A stretch of 64,000 nt of DNA from an uncultured Caldilineaceae bacterium. Its GTDB lineage: Bacteria; Chloroflexota; Anaerolineae; Caldilineales; Caldilineaceae. Positions 29,648-40,005 of the stretch are shown piece after piece. Both the position numbers and the translations under genes were made by a program. The stretch is from the NCBI GenBank assembly GCA_951813625.1, contig CATOTS010000014.1:62001-126000 (forward strand). The letters are read 5' to 3'. Every line of letters begins with the position of its first letter. Within the stretch, counting starts at the first letter, position 1. Under the pieces are notes generated by a model. It saw only the letters and a list, made by a program, of their open reading frames with translations. It did no database searches and was not told the origin of the DNA.

Positions 29648-30892
29648 ATGACGATTCAGTTCATCGAAGGCGTGCCGGTCTGGGGCGTACCCCAAGACAA
29701 TGCCATTGACCAGATACTAAACTGTGCGCCGGAAGCGGATGCCGCCGCGCTGATGGCGGACCATCATCTTGGCTATTCGGTGCCGATTGGCGGTGTCGTC
29801 GCGTACAAAGACAAGCTGAACCCTGCAGGTGTCGGCTATGACATCGCCTGCGGCAACAAGGCGGTGCGCCTCGATCTGCCCGCGGCCGAGGTCAGGGAAC
29901 AGATCGGGCCGATCATGGACGACATCTGGCGCACGATCTCGTTTGGCGTCGGGCGCAAGAACCGGGAGCAGGTCGACCATCCCCTATTCGACGACGACCC
30001 GGCCTGGCAGATTCCCGTTGCCGGCAAGGTAAAGCAGCTTGCGGCTGAGCAGCTTGGCACAGTCGGCAGCGGCAATCACTATGTCGACATCTTCGCGGAC
30101 GAGCAGGACCGTGTCTGGATCGGTGTCCACTTCGGTTCACGCGGGCTGGGGCATCGCCTGGCGACCCACTTTATCAGAGCCAGCGAACACGAGCGGGGCA
30201 ACCGGCAACCGAACGAGGCGAAGTCGGCCGGCGCGTCGCGGCGCAAGCGCGGCGGCGGAGATAAGGCGCCCGCGCTGGTGGGTGTGGAATCGGCGTTGGG
30301 CCAGGAGTATCTTGCCTGCATGTTACTGGCTGGGCGCTATGCCTATGCCGGTCGTGACTGGGTCTGTGAAAGAGTGGCGTCTCTTCTGAGCGCTCCGATC
30401 GTGGAGGAGATCCACAATCATCACAATTTCGCCTGGAAGGAAGAGCACGACGGGCGCACGCTATGGGTGACGCGCAAAGGCGCGACCCCGGCCTTTCCCG
30501 GGCAAAAGGGGTTTGTCGGCGGCTCGATGGGGGACATGTCGGTTGTTCTTGAAGGCGTCGAGAGCGATGAGGGCAAGTTGGCGCTGCGTTCGACGGTCCA
30601 CGGCGCGGGGCGTGTCATGTCGCGTACTCAGGCCGCGGGCAAATTCCGCTGGAAGAAGGGACGGAAAGTGCAGGTATCACGGGGAGAGATTGGGCGCGGC
30701 CGGATGCTCGATGCCATCCGCGGCCTAGGCGTAGAGCTGCGCGGCGCGGGGACCGACGAGGCGCCCCAGGTCTACAAACGCTTGCCCGAGGTCCTGGAGC
30801 ACCATCGTGCTTCGATCAAGATTCTGCACACGTTGACCCCGTTGGGCGTCGCCATGGCCGGCGAGCACGAGTTGGACCCCTACCGCGACTGA
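29648..30892 (+). CDS. rtcB: RtcB-family RNA ligase
   Basis: DHHLGYSVPIGGVVAY..NPAGVGYDIACGNKAVR, GTVGSGNHYVDI, HFGSRGLGH, HNHHNFAWKE, HGAGRVMSRTQA. Confidence 0.95.
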   Translation: MTIQFIEGVPVWGVPQDNAIDQILNCAPEADAAALMADHHLGYSVPIGGVVAYKDKLNPAGVGYDIACGNKAVRLDLPAAEVREQIGPIMDDIWRTISFGVGRKNREQVDHPLFDDDPAWQIPVAGKVKQLAAEQLGTVGSGNHYVDIFADEQDRVWIGVHFGSRGLGHRLATHFIRASEHERGNRQPNEAKSAGASRRKRGGGDKAPALVGVESALGQEYLACMLLAGRYAYAGRDWVCERVASLLSAPIVEEIHNHHNFAWKEEHDGRTLWVTRKGATPAFPGQKGFVGGSMGDMSVVLEGVESDEGKLALRSTVHGAGRVMSRTQAAGKFRWKKGRKVQVSRGEIGRGRMLDAIRGLGVELRGAGTDEAPQVYKRLPEVLEHHRASIKILHTLTPLGVAMAGEHELDPYRD

Positions 30893-30922
30893 GAGTCAGC
30901 CGACAGGCTGCGAATCGCCGGG

Positions 30923-31231
30923 CTACGGGTCGCCGGTCAGCGAATCGCCGGTCTGCGAATCGCCAGTTTGAACCAGGCCCCTGGACTCGGCTTCGGCCAG
31001 CACCGTCTGAATCGTCTCCACGAGTTGTCGTGCCCCCTCAACGCTCAATTCCACGGCTACGCGCGCGCAGGGCCCATAGGCCTCGTTGACAAAGTCGATG
31101 TTCAGCGCGTGTTCCTCGGGCGCGTGAAAGGGATGGTCCCAGCTTACGTTGGCCTGGCTCATGTCGAACCAGCCGTCGGCCCCCTTGCCGAATCCGGCAA
31201 CGGGGGCTTTGTGCATGATCATTGTACACAT
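30923..31231 (-). CDS. Small conserved protein (DUF6295-like)
   Basis: MCTMIMHKAPVAGFGKGADGWFDMSQANVSWDHPFHAPEEHALNIDFVNE; likely start 31231; C-terminal TGDSQTGDSLTGDP repeat. Confidence 0.65.
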   Translation of the reverse strand: MCTMIMHKAPVAGFGKGADGWFDMSQANVSWDHPFHAPEEHALNIDFVNEAYGPCARVAVELSVEGARQLVETIQTVLAEAESRGLVQTGDSQTGDSLTGDP

Positions 31232-31288
31232 GGATTCGATCTCCCAGGGCAAAATTCTTCTGAGCAGCGCCAATCGCTCAGATTCTCA

Positions 31289-32062
31289 CTACGCCAGCGT
31301 CCGGCCCAGAAAGGACCAGATCTTTTCCCAGCCGTCGACCGCCTGTTCCTGGCGGTAGCTGGGCCTGTGGTAGTAGAAGAAGCCATGCCCCGCGTCTTCG
31401 TACATGTGGAACTCGTACGTTTTGCCGTGCTGCTTCAGCGCCTCCTCGTGGCGAGCAACCTCAGCCGTGGTCGGGCTGTGGTCTTCCTCTCCGAATAGAC
31501 CCAGGACCGGGCAGTTCAGGCCGGCGGTATAGTCGATGGGCGCGACCGGACGCTGCGGGGTAATTTGGTCGTCATCCATCACAACGCCGCCACCCCAGCA
31601 GTCGACAACGGCATCGAAACCGGCGACGCGACTCGCCACCAGCACGGCGTGGCGTCCGCCGGAGCAGGTGCCGAAGACGCCGATTTTTCCGCTCACGTTC
31701 GGCAGGGCCCTCAGGTATTTCATGGCCGCTTCCAGGTCGGCGGCGGCGACGTCGTCGGGCACGCCGCCTTCGGCCCGCGCGGCCGCGGCCACATCTTCGG
31801 GCGAGCCGTGCCCGTAGCGGGCGTAGAGGTTGGGCGAAAGGGCGGCGTACCCGTGGTGGGCAAAGCGCCGCGTTGCTTCGCGGTACCACTCATCCCATCC
31901 GGGCATGTGATGGGCAAGGACCATGCCGGGAAAGGGGCCGGCGCCGAGCGGGCGGGCAAAGTAGGCTTGGACAGGATCGCCATTCGCGCCCCGCATGACC
32001 ACGGTCTCTGCCAGCATTCCTTCATATTGGTCGGTCGAATACATGATGTTCTCTCCAGTCAA
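31289..32062 (-). CDS. Dienelactone hydrolase family protein
   Basis: PGMVLAHHMPGWDEWYREATRRFAHHGYAALSPNLYAR; GVFGTCSGGRHA; LGLFGEEDHSPT; DAGHGFFYYHRPSY. Confidence 0.92.
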   Translation of the reverse strand: MTGENIMYSTDQYEGMLAETVVMRGANGDPVQAYFARPLGAGPFPGMVLAHHMPGWDEWYREATRRFAHHGYAALSPNLYARYGHGSPEDVAAAARAEGGVPDDVAAADLEAAMKYLRALPNVSGKIGVFGTCSGGRHAVLVASRVAGFDAVVDCWGGGVVMDDDQITPQRPVAPIDYTAGLNCPVLGLFGEEDHSPTTAEVARHEEALKQHGKTYEFHMYEDAGHGFFYYHRPSYRQEQAVDGWEKIWSFLGRTLA

Positions 32063-32138
32063 GTGAAGTTCCGGTTTGTCGCGGCGCCTCTACCTTTTTG
32101 CGCCGCGTTTCCCGGCTGTTTCGCCGGTCTAGTCTGCG

Positions 32139-33497
32139 TCACTGGCGCCAGGCTTCGGTCAGGTTGTGCTGGGGAAGCGCTGCTCCCAGCAAGCCATTCG
32201 TGTCGACGGCGGCGTAGCGGCCAAAGTAGGTGTCGATAGCGGCGGATAGTTGCTCCGCCGGAAGGCGGTATGCCGGTTCGTCGACCAGGTTGCGGCACTC
32301 GCGGGGGTCTGAAGCCAGGTCGAAGAGCTCGTGCGGTCCGTCGGGAAAGCGGCGGACGAGCTTGTGCCGGCGTGAGCGCGCCATGCGCATTGGTCCATAT
32401 TCGCCGAACTGCACCTGGCGCCATTCCTTGTTTTGGCGGCCGTTTGCGCAGAGCGGCGCCAAGTCCTCGCCGGGGTAATCGAACGCGGGCGGAATCTCTA
32501 CTTCGGCGGCGGCGGCCAGTGTTTGGAAGAGATCCAGGTGATCGACCATCTCATCGCAGCGAGCTCCTGCAGGGAGGACGCCGGGCCAGTTCAGAATCAG
32601 CGGGACGCGAATCGACTCTTCGAGCATATTCAATGGGAGAGTGCCGTTGCCTTTGCCCCAGACGCCGTGATGGCCGCAGTTCAGGCCGTGATCTGAGGTG
32701 TAGACGACCAAAGTGTTTTCGCGCTGCCCGGCGACTTCCAGGAGCTCGAGCAGCCGCCCTACGTTTTCGTCGACGTGGGTGACCGCCGCATGGTATTGGG
32801 CAAGGTGCTCACGCTCACGGCGCCTGTCGACGCTCAGCGACTCCCCGGCCGGCTCACCGAACGGATATGACTCGCTCCTGGGAATGTCAACGAAGTCGTG
32901 ATCTTTGTACAGGTCGACGAAGCGCTGGGGGTGGCCATCCCAAGGGCTGTGCGGGGCGGAGAGACCGACGAGCAGGAAGAATGGTCGTTCGTCGGAGTCT
33001 TGCAAGAAGGTCGCGGCATGTCGAGTAACAATGGCATCAATGGAACCATGAAGGCTGGTCATCCGGCCCTGGCGGCAAAACTCGCGCGTCCCGAAATGCA
33101 GGAAGGGATAGGCGCTCCCGATGCTGAACCAGCTGTCGAAGCCCGGCGCAGGTGTGTCTTCGTTGCCGAGGTGCCACTTGCCGTACATGCCGGTTCGATA
33201 GCCTGCTTTCTGCAGGAGCTGGGGCAGCGTCTGCACCCTTGCGAGCCAGTCGCGATTGTCAAAACGCATGGCGATGTAGTCGTGGATCCCGTGCTGAGAG
33301 GGTGTCAGGCCGGTGAGGAGCGACGCGCGCGCGGGGGAACAGACGGGTGTTGGCGTAAAGGCGTTCTCCATTCGTACGCCGGAGGCGGCAAGCCGGTCCA
33401 GATTGGGCGTGCAGACGGCAAGATTTCCATACGGTCCGCTGGCCCACTGGCCATGGTCGTCGGTGACGAAGAGGAGGATGTTCGGCTGTTGTGTCAT
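32139..33497 (-). CDS. Cys-type sulfatase
   Basis: QPNILLFVTDDHGQWASGPYG; CSPARASLLTG formylglycine motif; YTSDHG. Start at ATG 33497. Confidence 0.94.
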   Translation of the reverse strand: MTQQPNILLFVTDDHGQWASGPYGNLAVCTPNLDRLAASGVRMENAFTPTPVCSPARASLLTGLTPSQHGIHDYIAMRFDNRDWLARVQTLPQLLQKAGYRTGMYGKWHLGNEDTPAPGFDSWFSIGSAYPFLHFGTREFCRQGRMTSLHGSIDAIVTRHAATFLQDSDERPFFLLVGLSAPHSPWDGHPQRFVDLYKDHDFVDIPRSESYPFGEPAGESLSVDRRREREHLAQYHAAVTHVDENVGRLLELLEVAGQRENTLVVYTSDHGLNCGHHGVWGKGNGTLPLNMLEESIRVPLILNWPGVLPAGARCDEMVDHLDLFQTLAAAAEVEIPPAFDYPGEDLAPLCANGRQNKEWRQVQFGEYGPMRMARSRRHKLVRRFPDGPHELFDLASDPRECRNLVDEPAYRLPAEQLSAAIDTYFGRYAAVDTNGLLGAALPQHNLTEAWRQ

Positions 33498-33586
33498 CAG
33501 ATGGGCTATAGGCCTCCGCCGCAGACGGCGGCAGCGGCGTGCGCTCAGCAAATTGCTTCGCTGCCTCTCACGGGCGGGAGGTCCGA

Positions 33587-34477
33587 CTATGCGCCTTCAA
33601 CAGGGAACTGATCCAAACCAAACAGGTAGATGTCCTCTTCTTGCGGCGGCGCTACGCCGCTCTCGATCAGCGCCTGCATCGCATTCGCCATCACAGGTCC
33701 CAGATAGTGGGGGCAGGTGAAGTAGAATTCGGCCATGCTGTCCTGGGAATCGCCCACCCATTCATCACGGCCCTCGGCATGGTTGGAGACGATGCCCACC
33801 GAGGCCAGCCGGACTCCGGCCCGGCGGAAGACCGGTAGTTCATGGGCAAGCGTATGGCCGACCACGTGCGCGCCCATCTCGGCGTAGACCTGGATTTCCT
33901 TGGCCGTTTCAAAACGTCCCCACGCGGTGCAAACGTAGATGCTTGAGTCGTAGACGCCGGCGAATTTCGGCTCCTTTTTCGCCGCCTCGTATAGATGGGC
34001 CCGCATGATCGGGCAAAAAGGGTCTTTCAGACGGGAGGACCTGGCTCTACCGCCCGTGAAAGGTTGATCTTCCTGAGGCCGGAAAAACATCATGTAGTCG
34101 GTGTTGATTGTGACGCTCCACGGAGGCAGCGGCGCGCCCTTTTTGTCCGGCCTCTGGATACCTCCCACCGAAGCTTCCACCATCGCCCACCTGACGCCGG
34201 CCTGCTCCAGGACCCAGGCAACCTGCTTCGCCGCCTGCCACGGGGTACGCGGCCGCTGGCCCTGCCCGTCCCACATGCCGTGCATGGCGGTACGCCAGAC
34301 CGGCTGACCTCCGATGCGCAGCAGCTTGAAGGGCGCCGACCTCCCGTAGGGCGTGTCGAAGCCGTCGAAGACGCCGTCCAGCTCAACATTGGGCATCTCT
34401 ATGTCCTCGGGAAAACGCGCGCCCCAGGTGCCGGAACCGCCAATCAAGGCATAGCTGGCCTTCGCAATTGTCGTCAC
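33587..34477 (-). CDS. Purine nucleoside phosphorylase/MTAP-like protein
   Basis: ALIGGSGTWG; TPYGRSAPFKLLRIGG; HGMWDGQGQRPRTPWQAAKQVAWVLEQAGVRWAMVEASVGG. Confidence 0.7.
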   Translation of the reverse strand: MTTIAKASYALIGGSGTWGARFPEDIEMPNVELDGVFDGFDTPYGRSAPFKLLRIGGQPVWRTAMHGMWDGQGQRPRTPWQAAKQVAWVLEQAGVRWAMVEASVGGIQRPDKKGAPLPPWSVTINTDYMMFFRPQEDQPFTGGRARSSRLKDPFCPIMRAHLYEAAKKEPKFAGVYDSSIYVCTAWGRFETAKEIQVYAEMGAHVVGHTLAHELPVFRRAGVRLASVGIVSNHAEGRDEWVGDSQDSMAEFYFTCPHYLGPVMANAMQALIESGVAPPQEEDIYLFGLDQFPVEGA

Positions 34478-34565
34478 TTTGATCCTTCCTCTCTATCCAA
34501 AAATTGGTGTTTGTATTGTCGCCGGCAATTTCCCGTCCCACTGGCAGCAGGCCGCTCGGACTCCC

Positions 34566-35552
34566 TCAGACGGGCTGCGTGAGCGACTGGCTGAATGAGG
34601 GCGGAGCCACGCCCAGGCTGGAAGTGCACTGGCACTCGCTGCCGTCGGGAACGGGCATCGTCGCCAGCAGGTCCAGCTCCATCGCCAGCGCGATTTCGGG
34701 GAAGACCTCTGTGTAAAGATGATTGATGGTTGTATGGATGTCGTGCTCCGGTTCCAGCCCGTGGGCGTAGTTGCTGATCATGTGATAGTAGAGCACATGG
34801 ATGCCCAGATAGCGCGACAGGAGCGGATTGAGGCAGTCGCCGTGCAGCGTAACGATCGGCGGGCGCTCGGGTTGAATCTCTGACGCGGTCTTGGAGACAG
34901 CCATCCAGTGCAGAATGTCAAAGTCGGACTCGAACGTGATCGAATCGGGCACGATCATCGCCACCCGCGTATCCGCCGGCGTACGTACACTTCTGATCCG
35001 GCCGCTCTCCACGTAGGGCGTCAGCTTCGAAGCCATGAGCCCCTGCAGTTGCGGGCAAAAGGGGTCGCCCAACAGGAACCGGCACTTCGACCACATGCTC
35101 TCGTACTGCGTGCCCGGAAGGCCGCGATGATTGAAGCGCGTATAGAAGCTCCAGGGCAGGACCACGTCGCCGGGGATTATGGCTGCGTCACCTTTCCGCC
35201 AATCGGCGATCCCCGATGTGCCGCCGACCATCATCACCTTGACGCCGGCCTGCCAGATCACCCAGAAGCATTTTTCGAAATTTAGGTGATAGAGCGAGTC
35301 CTCTCCCAGCACCTCGCCGTAGGAGGGAATCCAGATCACGTCGCGGCCGTTGGGGGCGACAAGGTGGACGACCAGTGGAGAGAGTCCGTAGGGTGTATTC
35401 AGCCGCTCGCGGCTGGCAACGGTCCAGCCCTGTTCTTTGGCCCGGTCCAGAATGCCGTCGATGCCATAGCCCCAGAGCGGACTGCCGGTAAAGGAGGCGA
35501 AATCGGCGCTGGGGCCTTCATACGAGACGGTTGGATCGATTTGCGGGTACAT
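34566..35552 (-). CDS. Nucleoside phosphorylase-like protein, related to the neighbouring gene
   Basis: TPYGLSPLVVHLVAPNGRDVIWIPSYG; GVKVMMVGGTSG; DPFCPQL resembles DPFCPIM of 33587..34477. Confidence 0.55.
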   Translation of the reverse strand: MYPQIDPTVSYEGPSADFASFTGSPLWGYGIDGILDRAKEQGWTVASRERLNTPYGLSPLVVHLVAPNGRDVIWIPSYGEVLGEDSLYHLNFEKCFWVIWQAGVKVMMVGGTSGIADWRKGDAAIIPGDVVLPWSFYTRFNHRGLPGTQYESMWSKCRFLLGDPFCPQLQGLMASKLTPYVESGRIRSVRTPADTRVAMIVPDSITFESDFDILHWMAVSKTASEIQPERPPIVTLHGDCLNPLLSRYLGIHVLYYHMISNYAHGLEPEHDIHTTINHLYTEVFPEIALAMELDLLATMPVPDGSECQCTSSLGVAPPSFSQSLTQPV

Positions 35553-35595
35553 GTCACCTTACCAATCAGCCTGAAACTGGCGGGTCGCAAGCCAG

Positions 35596-36345
35596 CTAAC
35601 TGAGGTCTTCGACCTGCCAGCGGAAAAGATACCTTTCGACCGCCTTCACCAGCATATAGGCGCCCACGGCCAGCAGGCTGGCGATCAGCGTAACCGCCCA
35701 TAGCCGGTCGGCCCTGTACTGCGTCATCGACTGTACGATCAGATAGCCCAGCCCCTTGCGTGCGAAGATCCATTCGGCCACGATTGCGCCGATAATGCTT
35801 CCGGTAAAAGCAATCTCGTGGGCGGCAATGTAGTAGGGCAACGCGCTGGGCCAGCGCACCTTGGAGAAAATCTCCCACTGGCTCGAGTCCAAAGTCTGCA
35901 TACGGTCCAGCAGGACTGAATCGGCGGACTTCAGCCCCTTGGTTACGTTGGCCAAAATGGGGAAAAACGTCACCAGGACGACGATGATGATTTTGGGCAG
36001 CGGTGTGTCGCCCAAGATGATGATAAGAATTGTGGCGATGGTGACAAAGGGGACGTTCTTGATGATCACCGTCCAGGGGATGGCCAGCGCCTCAAACCAG
36101 GGCAGATAGAGGAACGAAATCGACAGCGCAATTGCGATCACATTGGCGACGGCATAGCCGGTCATGGCCTCAACAATTGTCGCCCAGGTGTGATCGAGAA
36201 GCAGCTCGCGCTCCGACCAGAGCACGGCTCCGACCATATCCGGCGGCGGCAGCAGGAAAGAAGGATACCCCGAAACTTCGATCGCCAGCACCCAAAGGAT
36301 GGGCACCGACACAAGCATGATGAGGTAAGCAAGACGTTCGTTCAT
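35596..36345 (-). CDS. ABC transporter permease (NitT/TauT/SsuC type)
   Basis: ALPYYIAAHEIAFTGSIIGAIVAEWIFARKGLGYLIVQSMTQYR. Confidence 0.9.
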   Translation of the reverse strand: MNERLAYLIMLVSVPILWVLAIEVSGYPSFLLPPPDMVGAVLWSERELLLDHTWATIVEAMTGYAVANVIAIALSISFLYLPWFEALAIPWTVIIKNVPFVTIATILIIILGDTPLPKIIIVVLVTFFPILANVTKGLKSADSVLLDRMQTLDSSQWEIFSKVRWPSALPYYIAAHEIAFTGSIIGAIVAEWIFARKGLGYLIVQSMTQYRADRLWAVTLIASLLAVGAYMLVKAVERYLFRWQVEDLS

Positions 36346-36568
36346 AGGCTGTACCCGGTTCCGGTGATACTGCTTATTCGAATCGCAGTGCGAAAACAGT
36401 GTACTGCGTCGTGCACTTCCAAGACCTTATCTCGAGACTCTCAGCGGAAGAGTTAATGGGACACCGACAGGCTCCGCCCACTGTATTGGCCCGTCGCCAA
36501 CCGGCCGCTGAGAATTATCCCCCGCCCAGGCTAGCCGAATGCAGGCAGTAAATGAAACAGAGACGAGC

Positions 36569-37321
36569 TCATTCGCTCATCTCCACCGCTCGATAGAGCG
36601 AAGATCGGACCCGGGCCACCTCGTGGAGAAAATCGTCATCGGTGCGGTTCTCCCTCGAGCGGGGACGCGGCATATCAACTTCGATAATTTCAGAAATGCG
36701 GCCGGGACGGGCCGACAGGACGACAATGCGGTCGGAAAGGATGGTCGCCTCCTCCACACTGTGCGTGACGAAGATTACCGTCTTTGACGAACGATTCAGC
36801 ACCGCGCCGAGCCACTCACCCATCGATTCGCGCGTCAACTCGTCCAATGCGCCGAAGGGTTCATCCAACAGCAGAATCGGGGGGTTGTGGACCAGCGCCG
36901 CGGCGATGTTTACCCGCTGCTGCATTCCGCCCGACAGCTGGTGAGGATAGTGATCGTGGAAGCCGCCGAGCCCGAAGTCGGTCAGCAGCTCTCCCGGTGA
37001 AAGAGCGCCCTCACGGCCGGTGATCTCCAGTGTCATGGATACGTTCCTGAGGGCCGTCCGTGAGGCCAGCAGGGCGGGCCGCTGAAACGCCACGCCAATC
37101 TGATGCTGGCGGCAGGCGTTCTTGGGAGTGTCGCCGTTCACCGTCACTGCGCCGCCGCTGGGCGTCTCCAGCCCCGCGGCGATGCGCAACATGGTTGTCT
37201 TGCCGCATCCGGAAGGGCCGATCAGGGAGACGAATTCGCCATCGCTTACCGTCAGACTGACGTCTTGCAGCGCTTCAACCTGCCCGAAACGCTTGTCGAC
37301 GTTGGCAAAGTGGATAGTCAA
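36569..37321 (-). CDS. ABC transporter ATP-binding protein (NitT/TauT type)
   Basis: LIGPSGCGKTTMLRIAAGLETP; QLSGGMQQRVNIAAALVHNPPILLLDEPFGALDELTRE; FVTHSVEEA. Confidence 0.96.
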   Translation of the reverse strand: MTIHFANVDKRFGQVEALQDVSLTVSDGEFVSLIGPSGCGKTTMLRIAAGLETPSGGAVTVNGDTPKNACRQHQIGVAFQRPALLASRTALRNVSMTLEITGREGALSPGELLTDFGLGGFHDHYPHQLSGGMQQRVNIAAALVHNPPILLLDEPFGALDELTRESMGEWLGAVLNRSSKTVIFVTHSVEEATILSDRIVVLSARPGRISEIIEVDMPRPRSRENRTDDDFLHEVARVRSSLYRAVEMSE

Positions 37322-37388
37322 GGGGATGCATTTCCTGTGGTTCTGACGGCGTCAGACGGAACTCGGCATTTTCGAGAAGCAGCGCCGC

Positions 37389-38549
37389 CTACTCGGTGGG
37401 CGCGCAGGCTGGCACATCGACCAGACCATACTGGATCATCGCAGCGACCTGGCTGTTCCACCTGTGGGCCGACATATGCGTGAGCGGCAGGCCGCCTCTC
37501 TCGCGTATCAGCGGCTCTTGAAGCTCGAAGCGTCGCAGCGTTTGCTCTTTCGTCAACTCGGCGTCGACGGCATAGACCAGCGCGATGTCGGCCGAGGCAT
37601 CGGGATTCTCGAGAAGGTACTCGATGCCCTGATTGAGCGCGGCCAAGTATCTCTTTACCAGGTCCGGATTGTCTTCCAGCATATCGCGGCGTACGATCGA
37701 GACATCGGCATAGGTGTCCCATCCTTGTTCGCCGAAATTGAACGCAACCCAGTTCATGTAGCCCAACTCCTCCATTGCCCTGGGTTCATTCACGATCCAG
37801 GCTGCCGTGAAATCGACCTCTCCCTGGACCAGCGGGTCGACTACTGCGGTGGCTGCCGACAACGAGATCCCGCCGGTTTCGAGGCCATGCCGGTTGGCGA
37901 GAAAGTCCAACAGGAACGCCTCTCCTAGGTAGATGGCAATCTTCTTGCCTGCGAAATCGTCCGGCTCCAACTGCCTGTCGGAGCGCTGATCACGCGGCGT
38001 ATTGTGATCGATCCCCAGCCAGACGTAGGGGCTGTGCTGCAGAAATGTGCCTACTGCGACGAGGGAGTTCTGGCCTGAAGATGCAATTGTTCTGGGTGTT
38101 CCGCTTCCCGCCGCGTCGACGGCGACGTCTACCTCGCCTTCGGCCAGCCTGCGCACCTGGTCAACGTCGGGCCCTCCCTTCACCATCTCGACTTCGAGGC
38201 AGACGTCGGCGAAGTAGCCCAATTCAATCGCGTTGTACCATGGCGCGGCCCCATCGTTCAATATCCACGACATGCCTACTTTGATGGGATCGATGCTATC
38301 GCAATCCATTGGTTCCCAGGCAGCGCCGGGCTCGGGCAGGAATTCGTTTGTAGCGTAGCTCTCCGCGGGAAAGTTCTCCTCAACGCAGGCCAGAATCCGG
38401 TCGAAATCGGTCGCTTCGCCACCCTCGGCGAATCCCTCTTCATCGGCGACCGGTAGGGCCACCGGTAAGGCGCACGCGCCCAATAGAAACATCAGGCAGA
38501 GCGGCAACCATAACCCGCGGCCGCACTTATTGAGAAACCTGTACACCAC
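37389..38549 (-). CDS. ABC transporter substrate-binding lipoprotein (NMT1/THI5-like)
   Basis: Lipobox LLGACALP; IELGYFADVCLEVEMVKGGPDVDQVRRLAEGEVDVAV. Confidence 0.88.
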   Translation of the reverse strand: MVYRFLNKCGRGLWLPLCLMFLLGACALPVALPVADEEGFAEGGEATDFDRILACVEENFPAESYATNEFLPEPGAAWEPMDCDSIDPIKVGMSWILNDGAAPWYNAIELGYFADVCLEVEMVKGGPDVDQVRRLAEGEVDVAVDAAGSGTPRTIASSGQNSLVAVGTFLQHSPYVWLGIDHNTPRDQRSDRQLEPDDFAGKKIAIYLGEAFLLDFLANRHGLETGGISLSAATAVVDPLVQGEVDFTAAWIVNEPRAMEELGYMNWVAFNFGEQGWDTYADVSIVRRDMLEDNPDLVKRYLAALNQGIEYLLENPDASADIALVYAVDAELTKEQTLRRFELQEPLIRERGGLPLTHMSAHRWNSQVAAMIQYGLVDVPACAPTE

Positions 38550-38740
38550 GGCAAATCCTCCTGGCTCAAATGTCGTTACGACGACTTGATGGGTTATTCC
38601 ATTCGGGGCCCGGCGTCATGCAACTTGAAGCGAGGGCGAAGGTTGAACCTCCGCCCTCGACTCTTGTTGCTACTCGGCGCTACCCCGGCGGTCCATGGCA
38701 TTCGACCCGGAGGAAGGGCTGTGGTCGGCGCCTTCTTCGC

Positions 38741-39913
38741 CTATTCGCAGGCCTCCAGCTGCAACTGGTCGTATTGGATCATCGAAGCGACCTGCGTGTT
38801 CCATCGCTCGGCCGACATGTGCGAAACGGGCAGATCATCGCTGCCGCGAATGAGGACTTCCTGCAATTCAAAGCGGCGCAAGGCCTGTTCCGTGGTCAAC
38901 TGGGCGTCGACACCGTACACAACTGCAATTTCGGCCGACTCATTGGGGTTCTCAAGGAGATAGCTGAGCCCCTGCGATTGGGCGGCCAGGAATCGGCGGA
39001 CCAGGTCAGGGTTCTCCTCCAGTGTTTCCCGCCGCACGACCGTGACGTCGCCGTAGCCGTCCCATCCCCAATCACTGAATTGGAAAGCCACCCAGTTCAT
39101 GTACCCCTTCTCTTCCATCAGACGCGGCTGGTTCATGATCCAGGCGCCGATGTAGTCCATCGCCCCCAACAGTACCGGGTCCGGTGTGAATCCGGCATCC
39201 ACCAGATCGACCGCATCGTGGTCGATTCCATGCTTGTTGGCAAAGAATTCAAAGAGATAGTCGTTGCCGGGCTGCAGCCCTACCTTCGCGCCGATGAAAT
39301 CTTCAGGCGTCAGCACCTTGTCCGAGCGCTGGTCCTGGGGTGTGTCCGGGTCCAGGCCCAGCCAGACGTAGGGGCTGTGCTTGAGGAAGGTGCCCACGGC
39401 GACCACGTCTGCCGGTGTGGGGCTGGAGACAAGCGTGGGTACCGTGCTGCCGCCGGCGACGACGGCAATGTCGACCGCTCCGCCGGCAAGAGTCTGCAAG
39501 TGGTCCAGGCCCGGGCCGCCGGCGACAAGCTCGACTTCGAGGCAGACGTCGGAGAAGTAGCCCAGTTCTATGGCATTGTACCAGGGCGCCTCCTCGTCGT
39601 TCAGCACCCAGGGCATGCCCACTTTGATGCTGTCGACGCTCTCGCAATCCATCGGCTCCCAGGTCGCGTCGGTTGCGGGCAGATAGTCGTTGGTGAAATA
39701 GGACTCGGCGGGGAAGTTCTCTTGCACACAGGCCAGGATCTTCTCGAACTCCTCCTGGCTGCCCGGCTCAGGCATGGCTGCCATCTCTTCCTCGGCCGCC
39801 GGCGTGGCTGCTGCCTCCATCGGCTCCTCCGCGGCGGGAGGCTGCGCCACACAGGCGCTCAGCACGAGAGCAAGCACAGCAACCAACAAGAATGGAACAC
39901 GCATAAACCTCAT
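38741..39913 (-). CDS. ABC transporter substrate-binding lipoprotein, tandem paralog of the preceding
   Basis: MRFMRVPFLLVAVLALVLSACVAQ lipobox; IELGYFSDVCLEVELVAGGPGLDHLQTLAGGAVDIAVVAGG. Start set to 39913. Confidence 0.88.
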   Translation of the reverse strand: MRFMRVPFLLVAVLALVLSACVAQPPAAEEPMEAAATPAAEEEMAAMPEPGSQEEFEKILACVQENFPAESYFTNDYLPATDATWEPMDCESVDSIKVGMPWVLNDEEAPWYNAIELGYFSDVCLEVELVAGGPGLDHLQTLAGGAVDIAVVAGGSTVPTLVSSPTPADVVAVGTFLKHSPYVWLGLDPDTPQDQRSDKVLTPEDFIGAKVGLQPGNDYLFEFFANKHGIDHDAVDLVDAGFTPDPVLLGAMDYIGAWIMNQPRLMEEKGYMNWVAFQFSDWGWDGYGDVTVVRRETLEENPDLVRRFLAAQSQGLSYLLENPNESAEIAVVYGVDAQLTTEQALRRFELQEVLIRGSDDLPVSHMSAERWNTQVASMIQYDQLQLEACE

Positions 39914-40005
39914 TGTCGACGACTCCTTTCGATAGGTAACCTGCAGAGGTAAGTTATCTGTAGCGACGTCATTGTCTGGAGTTTGTGGCTGTAAAGGGTT
40001 GGCCT

